The position numbers and the translations under genes are program-made. A model generated the notes under the pieces. It saw nothing but the letters and a program-made list of their open reading frames with translations, was not told the DNA's origin and made no database searches. A DNA stretch of 64,000 nt from Agaribacterium haliotis (lineage in GTDB: Bacteria; Pseudomonadota; Gammaproteobacteria; Pseudomonadales; Cellvibrionaceae): contig NZ_NKQJ01000008.1 of the NCBI RefSeq assembly GCF_002312815.1, positions 62,001 to 126,000 on the forward strand, written 5' to 3'. Of this stretch, positions 26,860 through 37,441 are shown in pieces. The stretch's first letter is position 1, and every line of letters starts with the position of its first letter.

Positions 26860-28297
26860 AGAGTTTGGCCATTGCAAAACGACACTGGCTAAGATAACTG
26901 TGAGCAATGTCTTTTTGTAATTGCAGCTGATCGATAACGAGCTGTTTTAAATAATCAATATGTTGTTGCTGCAGCTGATCGAGTTGTTTGTTCGGCGCCG
27001 CCGAGCTTTGCAGCGCAGCTAATAAATCAAAGTTAGCCTTGAGCCACTGTTGGCGGCCCGAGTGTTTATCGGGGCTGCTGGTATTTAGGCTTCGCTGGCC
27101 TTCGGCAAACAGTTTAAATAGTTCGCTGCCGGAGTTGCTCTGCTTCGCTTTTTGCTGTTGCTGCAGCAGTTTATTTTCCCACTTTTGATAATAAGCGCTG
27201 GCCGAGTAGTATTCGGTTTCTGCGAGTTTAGCCTCTCCCATTAGTTCGTAGCTGTAGGCAACAAGCAGTGGTGCTTCGCTGATTTGCGTTAGAGAGCCCT
27301 CGGATTTTTGTTCCACTTGGCGCTGTTTCAGCAATTTAAAAGCATTCAGGGCGGCGCCGTGCTGCTCCTGGTGCATGGCGGTAAGACCTAAGCCGAGCAG
27401 AGCCTGGTCGCCGACGCTGCTGTCGAGGCCTATACGGCGAAAGCTTTCACGTGCATCTTTATAGTATTCATTTTGCAGCTGCGAATAAGCGAGGATCAGC
27501 TGGCTTTGATCAAAACGCTCGTAGTTTTTGTTTTTTAACAGTGACTTTTCCAAATCTCGAAGTATCAGGTGGGCATCCGTCCACCAGCCTTGGCGAATAT
27601 TGGCAACGGCAAGGTTGATCTGAGCCTGTAGGTAATAGTCACTGCCTGGCGGAACAGCCTTGTACAGGCGCATGGCTTCGCGATGTTCAAGCAGCATTTG
27701 CAGCGACGATCCGCTCATAAAATAGCTGTATTCGGCTTGATTTTTACTTAAGTCGCGGACGGCTTCAATTTTACGCAAGCTGTCGATGGTCTCATGCCAG
27801 CGCTGCCAGGCAAAAAGCTGCTTGGCTTTTGCAAAGCGAATTTGCGCGCTGCTTAGCTCCAGCCCTTCGTAGTCGGCTTGTTCTAATAATGTATCGGCCA
27901 GTGCAAATAAATTGTGCTGATACAAAGCATGGGCAACATCGCCGATCTGTTCGTGATCCAAAATCAAATCAAACTGGCGTCGATATGAGCACAATTGCTG
28001 GATATGCTTAGCGAGCTTGTCGCGGCCATCTTGGCTTAACAGCAAAACAAGGCCATCGGCAGTGATTTGCTGCTGTTGAGACGATGGCGCTGTTTTTTCG
28101 CAATAGTGTTGCAACTGCTGCTGCAGTTTGGCGTCCATGGCCAGCAATTCGCTATCTGCAGCAAAAGTACCGGCGCTGAAAAACAGTGCGCTGCCGCAGA
28201 GCAGCGCTCGAGCTAAACACGATAACTTACTGCGACTTGGCGATGGCAGGTTTTTCAGTTGAGGCTTGAGCAAAGAGCGGGGAATAAGCGTATTCAT
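26846..28297 (-). CDS. Exported TPR-repeat protein
   Basis: 483 residues. A long basic N-terminal region and hydrophobic stretch (residues about 25-46, ending GTFAAD) form a signal peptide. The rest is helical, with TPR-like units (AEYSYFMSGSSLQMLLEHRE, and QALLGLGLTAMHQEQHGAAL). Periplasmic. It begins 43 bp after clpV on the same strand, with only a GC hairpin between, so it may share the T6SS transcript. It overlaps the large TPR lipoprotein by 14 bp. Confidence 0.85.
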   Translation of the reverse strand: MNTLIPRSLLKPQLKNLPSPSRSKLSCLARALLCGSALFFSAGTFAADSELLAMDAKLQQQLQHYCEKTAPSSQQQQITADGLVLLLSQDGRDKLAKHIQQLCSYRRQFDLILDHEQIGDVAHALYQHNLFALADTLLEQADYEGLELSSAQIRFAKAKQLFAWQRWHETIDSLRKIEAVRDLSKNQAEYSYFMSGSSLQMLLEHREAMRLYKAVPPGSDYYLQAQINLAVANIRQGWWTDAHLILRDLEKSLLKNKNYERFDQSQLILAYSQLQNEYYKDARESFRRIGLDSSVGDQALLGLGLTAMHQEQHGAALNAFKLLKQRQVEQKSEGSLTQISEAPLLVAYSYELMGEAKLAETEYYSASAYYQKWENKLLQQQQKAKQSNSGSELFKLFAEGQRSLNTSSPDKHSGRQQWLKANFDLLAALQSSAAPNKQLDQLQQQHIDYLKQLVIDQLQLQKDIAHSYLSQCRFAMAKLYDKD

Positions 28298-28314
28298 AAG
28301 CGTGTTTTACATCA

Positions 28315-28333
28315 GCCCCCGCAGCGCGGGGGC
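28315..28333 (-). terminator. GC-rich hairpin between clpV and the TPR genes
   Basis: GCCCCCGC (28315-28322) pairs with GCGGGGGC (28326-28333). On the minus strand it is not followed by a T run, so it is a weak terminator or an RNA-stability hairpin that would lower, not stop, expression of the TPR genes. Confidence 0.5.
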
Positions 28334-28340
28334 AATAAAC

Positions 28341-30995
28341 TTACGCCAGTTCGTAGCTGAATTGGCCGTCTTCGTTTACGTCAATGGTAACCGTATTAAT
28401 ACTTTCACCACTGGCGAGTTTTTCCAGGCAGTTTGTTGCAAGTTCAGGCAACATACCTTGAGACAGGATATTTTCAATATTGCGTGCGCCGGTATCGACT
28501 TCCTGGCAGCGGGCAACAATATGAACTAACACATCGTCGCTGTAGTTAAATTCAGCGTCGTAGTGCTCGCGTACACGCTTGGCAATACGCTTCATCGAGA
28601 TGCGGCTGATTTCAATCAGGTCTTCATCGGCCAGTGGGTAATACGGAATAATATTACAGCGGCCGAGAAAGGCAGGCTTAAAGAAACTAAGCAGCGCCGG
28701 GCGGAAATTATCGAGCAAAACATCCGGCTCGGGCAGCTCTTCGGCCTGGGCGCAGATCGCGCGCAGGTGTTCTTCGCCGGCGTTGGAGGTCATGATAATC
28801 AGGGTATTGCGAAAGTCGATATCGCGCCCTTCACCGTCTTTGATGGTGCCTTTATCAAAAAGATTGTAAAAAATATCTTGTACGCCCGGATGCGCTTTTT
28901 CCATCTCGTCGAGCAGCACCACACTGTAGGGGCGGCGGCGCACCGCTTCAGTAAGAACGCCGCCCTCACCGTAACCGACATACCCCGGAGGCGAGCCGAG
29001 CAGCATGCTGACTTTGTGTTCTTCCTTAAATTCGCTCATGTTGATGGTTGTTAAGTTTTGTTCACCACCGTAAAGCAGCTCGGCAAGTGCAAGTGCGGTC
29101 TCGGTTTTACCGACACCACTTGAGCCAACCATCATAAATACGCCGAGCGGTTTGCGCGGATCGGTAAGGCCGGCGCGGGAGGTCTGCACCGCTTTGGCAA
29201 TGGCTTCGAGCGCGTGTTTTTGGCCAATAACACGTTTATTCAGGCTGGCACTGACTTCGAGCACGCCAGAAATTTCGTCGGCGAGCATTTTTCCAACGGG
29301 AATGCCGGTCCAGTTTGCAACAACTTCTGCGACCGCTTGCGCGTTGACATTGGCTTGAATTAAGGGGTTTTCTCCTTGAACCTCGTCGAGCTGTTTGTTC
29401 AGCTCAGCCAGTTCGCTCTTGCAAGATGCGCGCTGCTCATCGGAGAGCTTATCGTCGTCGCTGTTGTTTTCGCGCGCGAGAAAGTCTTTGTGCAGTTGTT
29501 CTTGTAATTGCTGCAGTTCGGCGACCAGGCCTTTTTCTTTTTGCCACTGGCTTTCAAGTTGCTGAAGCTCGCTTTCAAGTTCGTCTTTTTCGCTGTGCAG
29601 CTTGCTGATTTCAGCTTCATAGTTGCCGTGCACGGCATCTTCGCGGCCGAGCGAGCTAATGGTGGCATCACACTGGCTAATGCGGCGGCGCAAATCTTCA
29701 ATTTCTGCTGGGGTGGCACTCTGGCTCAGGGCTACGCGGGCACAGGCGGTATCGAGCAGGCTGACACTTTTATCGGGCAGTTGGCGCGCGGGAATGTAGC
29801 GGCTTGAGAGTTTGACTGAATCGACGATGGCCTCGTCGAGTATGCTCACGCGGTGATGGCTGGCGAGCATCGGCGCGATGGCGCGCATCATGGTGATGCC
29901 TTTGCTTTCGCTCGGCTCTTCAATTTTGACAACCTGGAAGCGGCGGGTCAGCGCCGGGTCGCGCTCAAAATACTTTTTGTATTCGGCCCAGGTCGTCGCG
30001 GCGATGGTGCGCAGCTCACCTCGGGCGAGCGCGGGCTTGAGCAGGTTGGCGGCGTCGCCCTGACCCTCTTTGCCTCCGGCCCCGATAAGAGTGTGGGCCT
30101 CGTCGATAAACATAATAATCGGTGATGCCGAGGCTTTGACTTCGGCAATCACCGATTTCAGGCGGTTTTCAAATTCGCCTTTAACGCTTGCACCGGCCTG
30201 CAAGAGGCCAAGGTCGAGACTGTAAATGCTGACTTCTCTAAGCGGGGCAGGTACGTCGCCCTGGGCGATGCGCAGCGCTAAACCCTCTACAACAGCTGTT
30301 TTTCCGACCCCGGCTTCACCGGTGAGAATGGGGTTGTTCTGGCGGCGGCGAGTAAGAATATCGACAATCTGGCGTATCTCTTCGTCGCGCCCGAGTACTT
30401 TGTCGATCTTGCCTTCTTGTGCGGCTTTGGTCAGGTTTACGGTGTATTTGTCGAGCGCAGGCGCGTTGCTCGGTGCGGCACCGGCATCGCCAGTGGCGCT
30501 GGCACCGGCGGCTTTTGACTCTTCTGTCGAGCCGACGATGGCGCGGCACAGTTCGCGCACGCTTTCGGCGTTGAGTTTGCCAAGTTCTCCAGAGCCTGCG
30601 CGGCTTGAGCGGCGCAAACTTTCGTCGAGCAGCAGGGCTGTGAGTATGTGCGCCGAGGTGGTTACCGCGTGGCCGTATTCGACAGAACTGAGCAACCAGG
30701 CGCTCTTGGCTAGATCGACGATGCTTTGCGACAGCGCCGGCGCGCGGGTATTGCCGCCGCTGATGCTGTCGAGTTCGGCATTGAGCTCACGGTTGAGCTG
30801 GCCGATATCTACCTTGCATTTTTCAAGTATTAAGCGCAGGTCGCTGCCATCTTGTTCGAGTAGTTTTAACAGCCAGTGTTCGACTTCAACGTTGTAGTGA
30901 GTACGAGACAAGCACAAGCCAGCGGCCGCTTCGAGTGCCATGCGGCTCGGTTCGTTGAGTTTTCCTACGAGTGACTTTAGATCGAGATTGATCAT
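28341..30995 (-). CDS. tssH: T6SS ATPase ClpV (TssH)
   Basis: 884 residues. Clp N-terminal double repeat (1-150), a linker, first AAA+ module with Walker A GEAGVGKT (226-233), a coiled-coil middle domain (about 430-540, rich in Glu/Leu/Gln), and the second AAA+ module with GSSGVGKTE and a [19 protein letters not shown] pore element. ClpV takes apart the contracted TssB/TssC sheath so that subunits can be reused. Length and order match the family. Last core T6SS gene of the minus arm, 17 bp after tssG. Confidence 0.96.
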   Translation of the reverse strand: MINLDLKSLVGKLNEPSRMALEAAAGLCLSRTHYNVEVEHWLLKLLEQDGSDLRLILEKCKVDIGQLNRELNAELDSISGGNTRAPALSQSIVDLAKSAWLLSSVEYGHAVTTSAHILTALLLDESLRRSSRAGSGELGKLNAESVRELCRAIVGSTEESKAAGASATGDAGAAPSNAPALDKYTVNLTKAAQEGKIDKVLGRDEEIRQIVDILTRRRQNNPILTGEAGVGKTAVVEGLALRIAQGDVPAPLREVSIYSLDLGLLQAGASVKGEFENRLKSVIAEVKASASPIIMFIDEAHTLIGAGGKEGQGDAANLLKPALARGELRTIAATTWAEYKKYFERDPALTRRFQVVKIEEPSESKGITMMRAIAPMLASHHRVSILDEAIVDSVKLSSRYIPARQLPDKSVSLLDTACARVALSQSATPAEIEDLRRRISQCDATISSLGREDAVHGNYEAEISKLHSEKDELESELQQLESQWQKEKGLVAELQQLQEQLHKDFLARENNSDDDKLSDEQRASCKSELAELNKQLDEVQGENPLIQANVNAQAVAEVVANWTGIPVGKMLADEISGVLEVSASLNKRVIGQKHALEAIAKAVQTSRAGLTDPRKPLGVFMMVGSSGVGKTETALALAELLYGGEQNLTTINMSEFKEEHKVSMLLGSPPGYVGYGEGGVLTEAVRRRPYSVVLLDEMEKAHPGVQDIFYNLFDKGTIKDGEGRDIDFRNTLIIMTSNAGEEHLRAICAQAEELPEPDVLLDNFRPALLSFFKPAFLGRCNIIPYYPLADEDLIEISRISMKRIAKRVREHYDAEFNYSDDVLVHIVARCQEVDTGARNIENILSQGMLPELATNCLEKLASGESINTVTIDVNEDGQFSYELA

Positions 30996-31012
30996 GACTT
31001 ATCCTTTAATGA

Positions 31013-32095
31013 TCACAGTGTACGTTGAGAGGAGGGCGGGCTAACAGAAACGCGCCGTGCTTTAGGGGATGTTTGTTGTTCGGGGCTGCGTTGGCCCAAC
31101 CAGCTATTCCAGCTGAGCTTGCCGCTATCGGCGGTGCCGAGCGCCGCGCTTTGTTGTTTGGCATCGGGTGGAATTTCGACACACAGTTCAAAATCGGCTT
31201 CAAAACCCAGATACAACTTAATCAGTTCATGCATCGCGGCAACGCTGTCACTGCCGGGTGAAAAGTTTTCAACCTCAGCTGCACGCGGGCGCACAACGAT
31301 GCTTACTTTATCTTGAGCGACCCAGCCGCGCTCGCCGAGCATGGTATTGCGGCCGAGGCAGACGTTTTGGCCTTTAGGTTGCAGGCGACTGGGCAAGCGG
31401 CTGCGGCCGCTGTCGACCACTTCCTGCCACTGGCCCTGAAACTGTTCAATGCCGATGTCGACGGCAAAGTGCTCGGCCAGCAAGTGTTTAAGGCCGGAGG
31501 CTGTGCGCACGCTCTGGCTAAAAATACCGGCGTAAAAAAGCATTGTATCGGCGTCGAGACCGAGGTTTTGTTTTAGGTTGGGCGTGGCGATACCGGTCAG
31601 CGCTTCGAGCATCAGGCTGAGCGTATCGTCGCCGCCGAGCTTGCCGCCTTCGTACTGGCGCTCGGCGCGGTATTTACACGAGGCCTTATAAAACAGCGAG
31701 CTGGCACGATGACTAAAGACATTTAAAAAGTCGGCCAGGTTGCCATCTTTTTGTTTTTGCCTGGCCTGAATGCTTTCGGTGAAGGTGTAGGGCATAACGC
31801 CCTGAGCGCCGGTTAAGCTAAATAGGCGATTTCGTAGCTTCCAGCGCTGATTTTTGTCCTGCTCAATTTTGGCGATATCGCCGGCGGGGAAGGCCAGTGA
31901 ATGGTCGTTTTGCAGGCGCAGCTTTTCGTTTGCCGGGTGGTTAAATCCGCCGAGCAGGCTTTGCTGTTGAGCGCTGTCGCTATCACTAGCTTCGTGCTCA
32001 AGTATCTTGAGGGCCTGGTTAAACTCAAAGTCCTGGGGGGCGTCGTTAAGACGCTCAATCACAGAAGGACTTGTTCGCCTGAGCGAATCGGACAT
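31013..32095 (-). CDS. tssG: T6SS baseplate protein TssG
   Basis: 360 residues. The N-terminal FEFNQALKILEHE pattern and a later LARNTMLGERGWVAQDKV-like stretch (here LGRNTMLGERGW) are typical of TssG (VasB/ImpH). With TssF, TssE and TssK it forms the baseplate wedge. Its start lies 37 bp inside the end of tssF, as is common. About 20-30 residues at the C-terminus are low complexity (Ser/Pro/Gln). Confidence 0.93.
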   Translation of the reverse strand: MSDSLRRTSPSVIERLNDAPQDFEFNQALKILEHEASDSDSAQQQSLLGGFNHPANEKLRLQNDHSLAFPAGDIAKIEQDKNQRWKLRNRLFSLTGAQGVMPYTFTESIQARQKQKDGNLADFLNVFSHRASSLFYKASCKYRAERQYEGGKLGGDDTLSLMLEALTGIATPNLKQNLGLDADTMLFYAGIFSQSVRTASGLKHLLAEHFAVDIGIEQFQGQWQEVVDSGRSRLPSRLQPKGQNVCLGRNTMLGERGWVAQDKVSIVVRPRAAEVENFSPGSDSVAAMHELIKLYLGFEADFELCVEIPPDAKQQSAALGTADSGKLSWNSWLGQRSPEQQTSPKARRVSVSPPSSQRTL

Positions 32096-33894
32096 CGCTT
32101 TAAGTATCCTTCTTTGTTTTTTAAACGGATGGAGGTTTTGCTAAATGAGTTGACCGAGCAATACAGGGCAAAAAAGCGCTCGAGCACGCTGGCAAACAAA
32201 TAGGCACTGCTGCCCGACAAAAGCATGTCGTCGATAATTAACTCGACTTCAATGCCTCGGCACATCGTGGGGCGGCCGTCGATGCTGATGGGGGCACTGA
32301 TCTGTCGGCAACTGACATTATCAATTGCATTAATTAAGGCGCGGGTAACCGAGCTCTCTTTAAAGTCGTACAGGCGCAGCAGTTCTTTCAGTGCGCCAGT
32401 TGGGTTGTCGCGGCCGGTCAGCGATAGGCGGTTCAGGCTTAAGTGGCTGATCAGGCGCCAGCGCGCTTTGTTGCGCAGCGGCGGGCGTATGGTGGCGCTC
32501 GGCTGTGTCAGGCAGCGTATGCGCTCACACGGCGGTGCGCCGTCGACACACTGCAGGCGCGGCTGCTCATTGTTGTACGGCAATTTTTCAGGCAGATCGC
32601 GATTGCTGCAGGTGGCCTGAATCATCAAGGTTTTTTCTTGCGGGCTGTTTGGGTCAAAATTTAAATCAACCAGAGACAAAAACACATCGGAAGCGTCGTC
32701 GCGCTCGTAGTTGCTGAGTTTGGCGTGACGGCGACTGGCGTGCCAGTAAGCGCGGTGATCGTTGCCTTGGTAGCTGTGTTTTTGCCCGTAAAACGGCAGG
32801 TATTCGTGCTGGCTGCCATCTGGAGACACCGCATTAACGCTGTCAATGGAGTAAATTTCGTAGCCGCGAGGGCGGCGCACATCGGCGAGCACGTGGTATT
32901 CGCTCTGACTTTGATCCACTTGTATAGGATCGACTTCGTGCTGAAATAAATTGACGATGGGGCTGCAGCCGAGGACAAAATTGTCGGCGCGAATATTGTG
33001 CTCGAGCTCGACATTGGATTTTTCAAAATAAAAATAAAGGTTGAGCTCGTTTTGTTCGAGTGCCCCGGTGAAATCTTTGAGGCCATCGACATCAACAAAC
33101 ATAAACTTTTCTGGAAAACAGAAAAACTCGGTCAGCAAACGATAGCCCTGGAACGACGCTGCAGGATAGGGCAGCAGTGCCTGATCCTCTTCGAATCCGA
33201 CGGCCTGAACGTGGTCGCAGTCAATGATAACGGGCGATAAATCATCGTCACCTTTGGCTAACGCAATGCCGCTGCACTGCTCAAGTAGCAGCTCGTACAT
33301 TGGGTGTACATGTTGCGCCTGGCCTTTTAAATAAAAGCGCAATTTGTCAAAGCTAAACTCGCTAAAAGGCAGGGCGCTGTCGAAGCTCTGCAAGCGTATG
33401 TGCAAGCAGGACTGGGCGCCGGGCATCATTGCCGCGCCGGGTGTGGCAAGCGGTGCGCCGATCAATGAGGCGCTGCTGACTTCTGCCGGCAGCAACTCGA
33501 CATCGTATACGCTGCTAAAGCGGCAGTTTTCTCCCTGGAAGTGCTCGGTTTCAACCAGTGTGTTTGCTGCAATGTGATAGCGCGAATCGAGCTGGTCTTT
33601 ATCCGGTACAAACTGGGCAATGCTCATCGATGGCAGTGGTCGCTGGTAGTGCGGAAAGACGACGTTGAGCAGGGCGTCGCTGATTTCGGGGAAGTCGTCG
33701 TCGAGCTTGTGCTGAATGCGCGCATTCAAATAGGCAAAACTCTCAACCAAACGGGCAACGTGCGGGTCTTCGACGTGGTCGCTGTTAAGGCCCAGGCGGC
33801 CGGCAATTTTGGGGTGCTCTTCGGCAAACTCGGCGCCGAGTTGGCGCACGTAGGCGAGCTCTTTTTCGTAATAACTTAATAATTCATCAGGCAT
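32059..33894 (-). CDS. tssF: T6SS baseplate protein TssF
   Basis: 611 residues. The N-terminus ELLSYYEKELAYVRQLGAEF and then PKIAGRLGL..D...DPHVARL are the family signature (VasA/ImpG), and FPHYQRPLPSMSI follows. A main baseplate wedge protein, paired with TssG (2:1 in known systems). It overlaps tssE by 8 bp and tssG by 37 bp. Normal length. Confidence 0.95.
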   Translation of the reverse strand: MPDELLSYYEKELAYVRQLGAEFAEEHPKIAGRLGLNSDHVEDPHVARLVESFAYLNARIQHKLDDDFPEISDALLNVVFPHYQRPLPSMSIAQFVPDKDQLDSRYHIAANTLVETEHFQGENCRFSSVYDVELLPAEVSSASLIGAPLATPGAAMMPGAQSCLHIRLQSFDSALPFSEFSFDKLRFYLKGQAQHVHPMYELLLEQCSGIALAKGDDDLSPVIIDCDHVQAVGFEEDQALLPYPAASFQGYRLLTEFFCFPEKFMFVDVDGLKDFTGALEQNELNLYFYFEKSNVELEHNIRADNFVLGCSPIVNLFQHEVDPIQVDQSQSEYHVLADVRRPRGYEIYSIDSVNAVSPDGSQHEYLPFYGQKHSYQGNDHRAYWHASRRHAKLSNYERDDASDVFLSLVDLNFDPNSPQEKTLMIQATCSNRDLPEKLPYNNEQPRLQCVDGAPPCERIRCLTQPSATIRPPLRNKARWRLISHLSLNRLSLTGRDNPTGALKELLRLYDFKESSVTRALINAIDNVSCRQISAPISIDGRPTMCRGIEVELIIDDMLLSGSSAYLFASVLERFFALYCSVNSFSKTSIRLKNKEGYLKRCPIRSGEQVLL

Positions 33895-34384
33895 GTTGGC
33901 TTTCCTCGACGTTCACAGAGCGAGACGCGGGTTCCAGAATCGAGTCAAAGACCACCACTTCGGGTACTGGGTCGGCGTAGAGCGTTGCGTCAATGCGAAA
34001 GCGCAAGGTGCGATCGGTGCTTTCTCGGTTGTCGAGGTGGCTGACTTTAACGCTTTTAAAGCGCGGCTCGAACTGACGCAAGATACGCTCGAGTTGCGCG
34101 GTAAACGCGCGCTTTTTGTCGATATCGATAATGTTGATGGTCGCCAAATCCGGCAGGCCAAAATTTAACAGGCTCTCTTGCAGGTTTGGGTATTTTTCAT
34201 CGGCCGAGCACACCCGAAAACGTGTATTTAATAGTTTTTCGAGATCTCGGCGCACACTTGCACGCAGCTCTTTTAGCTGTTGGTGCTGGGTCTGTGCGGC
34301 TTCGAATTCCAAGTGAGGTTCGTCGTCGCGCAAACGGTCAAATAACGATGCACGCAAGTGCGTTTTGGTATCGGGGCTTCTCAT
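33887..34384 (-). CDS. tssE: T6SS baseplate protein TssE (gp25-like)
   Basis: 165 residues. A lysozyme-like gp25 domain: SVRRDLEKLLNTRF near the start, SLLNFGLPDL in the middle and IRQFEPRFKSVKV-like (here LRQFEPRFKSVKV) toward the end. TssE joins the baseplate to the sheath. It starts 2 bp after the stop of the second tssC copy. Normal length and conserved core. Confidence 0.94.
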   Translation of the reverse strand: MRSPDTKTHLRASLFDRLRDDEPHLEFEAAQTQHQQLKELRASVRRDLEKLLNTRFRVCSADEKYPNLQESLLNFGLPDLATINIIDIDKKRAFTAQLERILRQFEPRFKSVKVSHLDNRESTDRTLRFRIDATLYADPVPEVVVFDSILEPASRSVNVEESQHA

Positions 34385-34386
34385 TG

Positions 34387-35895
34387 TTAATTCATCTGCG
34401 CAAGTTCGGTGACCAGTTCAAGCTCACTGACCATCTGATCAATTTGGTAGTGCGGCACAATCGAGATCACGCAGGTGTAGGCGCCGGCTTTTTCCGGGTG
34501 CTCGCGAACCTGAACTGCCGCCTGCCGGAGCGGAAAGCGGGCTTGTTCTTCCCAGTCGAGGTCTTCGCGCCCGGTGGTGTATTTAAACAACCATTTACGC
34601 AAGTAATCTTCACATTCCATGGCGCTGACAAACGAGCCGAGCTTGTCGCGAATCATGACTTTGATGTAGTGCGCAATGCGCGAACCGCAGAGCACGTGTT
34701 GCAGCATCGATGAAAGTCGCGCGTTAATGTGAGAGCTGTGGTCCTGGTAGCTCTTGGCCCGCTGAATGCTTTGGTTGTTGTAAAACGCAGCAAACTCAGT
34801 GTCGTAGCAGTGGCTCAGCGGCACAAAACCCTGATCGCTCAATTCTTTTTCGACGTGGTCGGTAATGATGACATCGGTTGCTGGTTTGCTGATCAGCATG
34901 TCGCTGTCACTGAGATAGTCTATACAGAGTTCGTTTAACAGGCCGCCGCCGAGCTGGTTGCGCGGCACGCCGCGAATATGGCCAAACCAACCAACATTGT
35001 TAAACTCGCGAATTAGAATGGATGCAAAGGCATAGCAGGCGTTGCCCCACAAGTAAAAGTTGCGCTCGGCGTCGCCGAGTTTTTCTTTAAAAAATACGCC
35101 TTTATAGCTGCCGCCTTGTTTGCGGTAGGGGCGGCGCATCAGCATGCGCGGTAGCGTCAAACCGATAAAGCGCGAGTCGGCTTTATCGCGCAGCGCGTTC
35201 CAGCGAATGTATTCCTGCTGTGAAAAAATATTCTTAAAATTAAGTGGTTGGCCAAGTCCGCTGTGATCGTCCAGGCCAAAAAGTTTGGGCGAAGCCGAAG
35301 CGATAAACGGGGCAAACGACGCTGCCGCTATTTGCGCCAAACCTTCTAAGGTGCTGACATCGTCGAAGGGGTAGTCGCTATCGGGTTTGTGAGATATCTC
35401 GTAGTCGCCGATGATGACCCCGTAAGGTTCACCGCCTGCGTGCCCATATTCTTCGCTGTATATTTTCTGAAACAATTGGCTCTGATCGAATTCGAGCGCT
35501 CTGCTGATATCGCGGCTGACTTCAGCCCAGCTGATATCGAGCAGCTTCAGTTTAATATTGCGTGTGCCTTCTATTTGCTCTGCGAGATACCAAAGTCCGC
35601 GCCACGAAGCTTCGAGCTTCTGCAGGCGTGGGTGGTGGATGATTTCGTTAAGCTGTTCGCTAATCAAGCTGTCGATGGCGGCAATGCTTTGCATCACGCG
35701 CGCGCGAATATCGTTTTTGCTGGTGATAGAGCTGGCCGAGTAGTGTTCGAGCAGCCAGGTGCACAGAGCTTGAACGGTATCGGTCTCGGCTAAGAATTCG
35801 CCGTAGTTAAACGCCCGGGGAGGGGAGCCTTCAGAGCCTGAAGCTGAAAGCGAAGCTTTAGGGCGGTCGATGTCGAAAGTAGTGCTGTCGGTCAC
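34387..35895 (-). CDS. Second TssC-type sheath large subunit (ImpD-like)
   Basis: 502 residues, a clear paralogue of the adjacent TssC: IHHPRLQKLEASWRGLWYL, then EFDQSQLFQKIYSEEYG and GGEPYGVIIGDYE. It differs in the N-terminal 50 residues, which are longer and Ser-rich. It sits where many T6SS clusters place hcp, between tssC and tssE. Such second copies are known in imp-type loci (impC/impD). It may mix with TssC in the sheath, cap an end, or have an assembly role. Only one TssB gene is present. Confidence 0.9.
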   Translation of the reverse strand: MTDSTTFDIDRPKASLSASGSEGSPPRAFNYGEFLAETDTVQALCTWLLEHYSASSITSKNDIRARVMQSIAAIDSLISEQLNEIIHHPRLQKLEASWRGLWYLAEQIEGTRNIKLKLLDISWAEVSRDISRALEFDQSQLFQKIYSEEYGHAGGEPYGVIIGDYEISHKPDSDYPFDDVSTLEGLAQIAAASFAPFIASASPKLFGLDDHSGLGQPLNFKNIFSQQEYIRWNALRDKADSRFIGLTLPRMLMRRPYRKQGGSYKGVFFKEKLGDAERNFYLWGNACYAFASILIREFNNVGWFGHIRGVPRNQLGGGLLNELCIDYLSDSDMLISKPATDVIITDHVEKELSDQGFVPLSHCYDTEFAAFYNNQSIQRAKSYQDHSSHINARLSSMLQHVLCGSRIAHYIKVMIRDKLGSFVSAMECEDYLRKWLFKYTTGREDLDWEEQARFPLRQAAVQVREHPEKAGAYTCVISIVPHYQIDQMVSELELVTELAQMN

Positions 35896-35916
35896 GATTG
35901 CGCTTCGCCTGATACG

Positions 35917-35938
35917 ATGGAGGGGCGCACCCCTCCAT
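35917..35938 (-). other. Intergenic hairpin between the two tssC copies
   Basis: ATGGAGGGG (35917-35925) pairs with CCCCTCCAT (35930-35938), loop CGCA, in the 55-bp gap between tssC and its paralogue. It lacks a T run. A strong stem here could stabilise the upstream tssB-tssC message or reduce read-through, so that the main sheath subunits are made in excess. Confidence 0.6.
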
Positions 35939-35950
35939 TATTTACATCAA

Positions 35951-37441
35951 TTAGCCTGCCTTGGGAATGTTTGCAACCAGGCGCAGGGAAGCTGAGAGCT
36001 CTTCCATCTGCAGCCACGGGCGCATCCATGCCACGGCGTTAAATACACCTGGTTGACCAGGCACTTCTTTTACTTCAACACGCGCTTCAGCCAGTGGGTA
36101 ACGGGCTTTCATTTCAGCGCTGGCGCCTGGCGTGCCGTTGACGTAGCTGCTGATCCACTTGTTGAGCCACTCTTCAGCTTCAGAGGCCTCCATAAATGAA
36201 CCGATCTTATCGCGCGCCATTACTTTCAAGAAGTGAGCGATGCGAGAGGTGGCCATAATGTAGGGCAGGCGAGCTGAGATGGCGGCGTTTGCGGATGCAT
36301 CCGGGTCGTCAAATTTCTTCGGCTTCTGCGTGGTTTGGCCGCCAAAAAATACGCTGTAGTCGGTATTTTTATAGTGACACAGAGGCAGGAAACCGAGCTT
36401 GCTCAGTTCCGCTTCGCGGCGATCGGTAATGCCAATTTCAGTTGGGCATTTCTGATCCATATCGCCGTCGTCACTGACAAAGGTGTGAGATGGCAGGCCT
36501 TCAACTTTACCGCCGCCCTCGGCGCCGCGAATGCTGGTGCACCAGCCGTACTCGGCAAAGGCCTTGGTCATGGTTGTGCCCATGGTGTAGGCCGCGTTCA
36601 TCCAGCAGTAGTTGTCGTGATCGTTGCTGACGTGGCGTCCATCGGCGTTGATCGGCGCTTCTTCGAAGTTAAACGCCTCAACAGGCTTAGTTGCCGAGCC
36701 GTATGGCAGGCGCGCTAATACGCGAGGCATGGCCAACGTGACAAAGCGCGCATCTTCGCTGTCGCGGAAAGAGCGCCACTGAATGTACTCAGCAGAATCG
36801 AAGATTTTTTCAAGGTCGCGAGGTTTGGAGAGCTCGGTGAAACTCTCAAAGCCAAACATGCTTGGGCCGGCCGCTGAGATAAACGGGCAGAAACCGGCGG
36901 CGGCGACGTTCGACATATTGCCCAGCAGGCTGACGTCGTCGGGGTGAGAGCCAAACTCGTAGTCGCCAATCAGGGCGGCGTAAGGCTCACCACCGGCGAT
37001 GCCAAATTCACTTTCGTAGACTTTCTTAAAGATCTGGCTCTGGTCAAACTCAACGGCTTTTTCCAGGTCGCGGCTCAGCTCTTTTTTGCTCAGGTTGAGC
37101 ATGCGAATCTTTAACTGCGAGCCTGTTTCAGAGTTCATCACCAAGTGCTGCAAACCGCGCCAGGAGCCTTCGAGCTTCTGGAACTTTTCGTTGTGCATCA
37201 CGGCAGCAAGTTGCTCTGAAATCGCTGAATCGATCGCGGCAATGGCCTTGTTGATGGTCTGGCTTAAGTTTTTGTCCCAGCTGACGGTGCCGGCAAGCGC
37301 TTCGTTGGTCAGCGCCTTGAGCAGCTCTTCGGTTTCGTCGCGAGGGGTTTGACGTGTCGCGGAAATAGCTTGGTCCAGAAAGCTCAGCTCCTGGGCTTCT
37401 GCCGCTTCTCCGCGTTCAACTAATTCTTCGTTATCGCTCAT
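35951..37441 (-). CDS. tssC: T6SS contractile sheath large subunit TssC (VipB)
   Basis: 496 residues. [37 protein letters not shown], and [15 protein letters not shown] are the hallmark of VipB/TssC. The protein pairs with TssB to build the contractile sheath around the Hcp tube. Its ATG overlaps the tssB stop (TAATG), giving tight coupling and even stoichiometry. Normal length. Confidence 0.97.
   Translation of the reverse strand: MSDNEELVERGEAAEAQELSFLDQAISATRQTPRDETEELLKALTNEALAGTVSWDKNLSQTINKAIAAIDSAISEQLAAVMHNEKFQKLEGSWRGLQHLVMNSETGSQLKIRMLNLSKKELSRDLEKAVEFDQSQIFKKVYESEFGIAGGEPYAALIGDYEFGSHPDDVSLLGNMSNVAAAGFCPFISAAGPSMFGFESFTELSKPRDLEKIFDSAEYIQWRSFRDSEDARFVTLAMPRVLARLPYGSATKPVEAFNFEEAPINADGRHVSNDHDNYCWMNAAYTMGTTMTKAFAEYGWCTSIRGAEGGGKVEGLPSHTFVSDDGDMDQKCPTEIGITDRREAELSKLGFLPLCHYKNTDYSVFFGGQTTQKPKKFDDPDASANAAISARLPYIMATSRIAHFLKVMARDKIGSFMEASEAEEWLNKWISSYVNGTPGASAEMKARYPLAEARVEVKEVPGQPGVFNAVAWMRPWLQMEELSASLRLVANIPKAG

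Noticed and set aside
28297-28341. Hard transcription stop between clpV and the TPR genes
   Set aside because: The hairpin has no T run on the minus strand, so full termination is not supported; kept as a weak element only.
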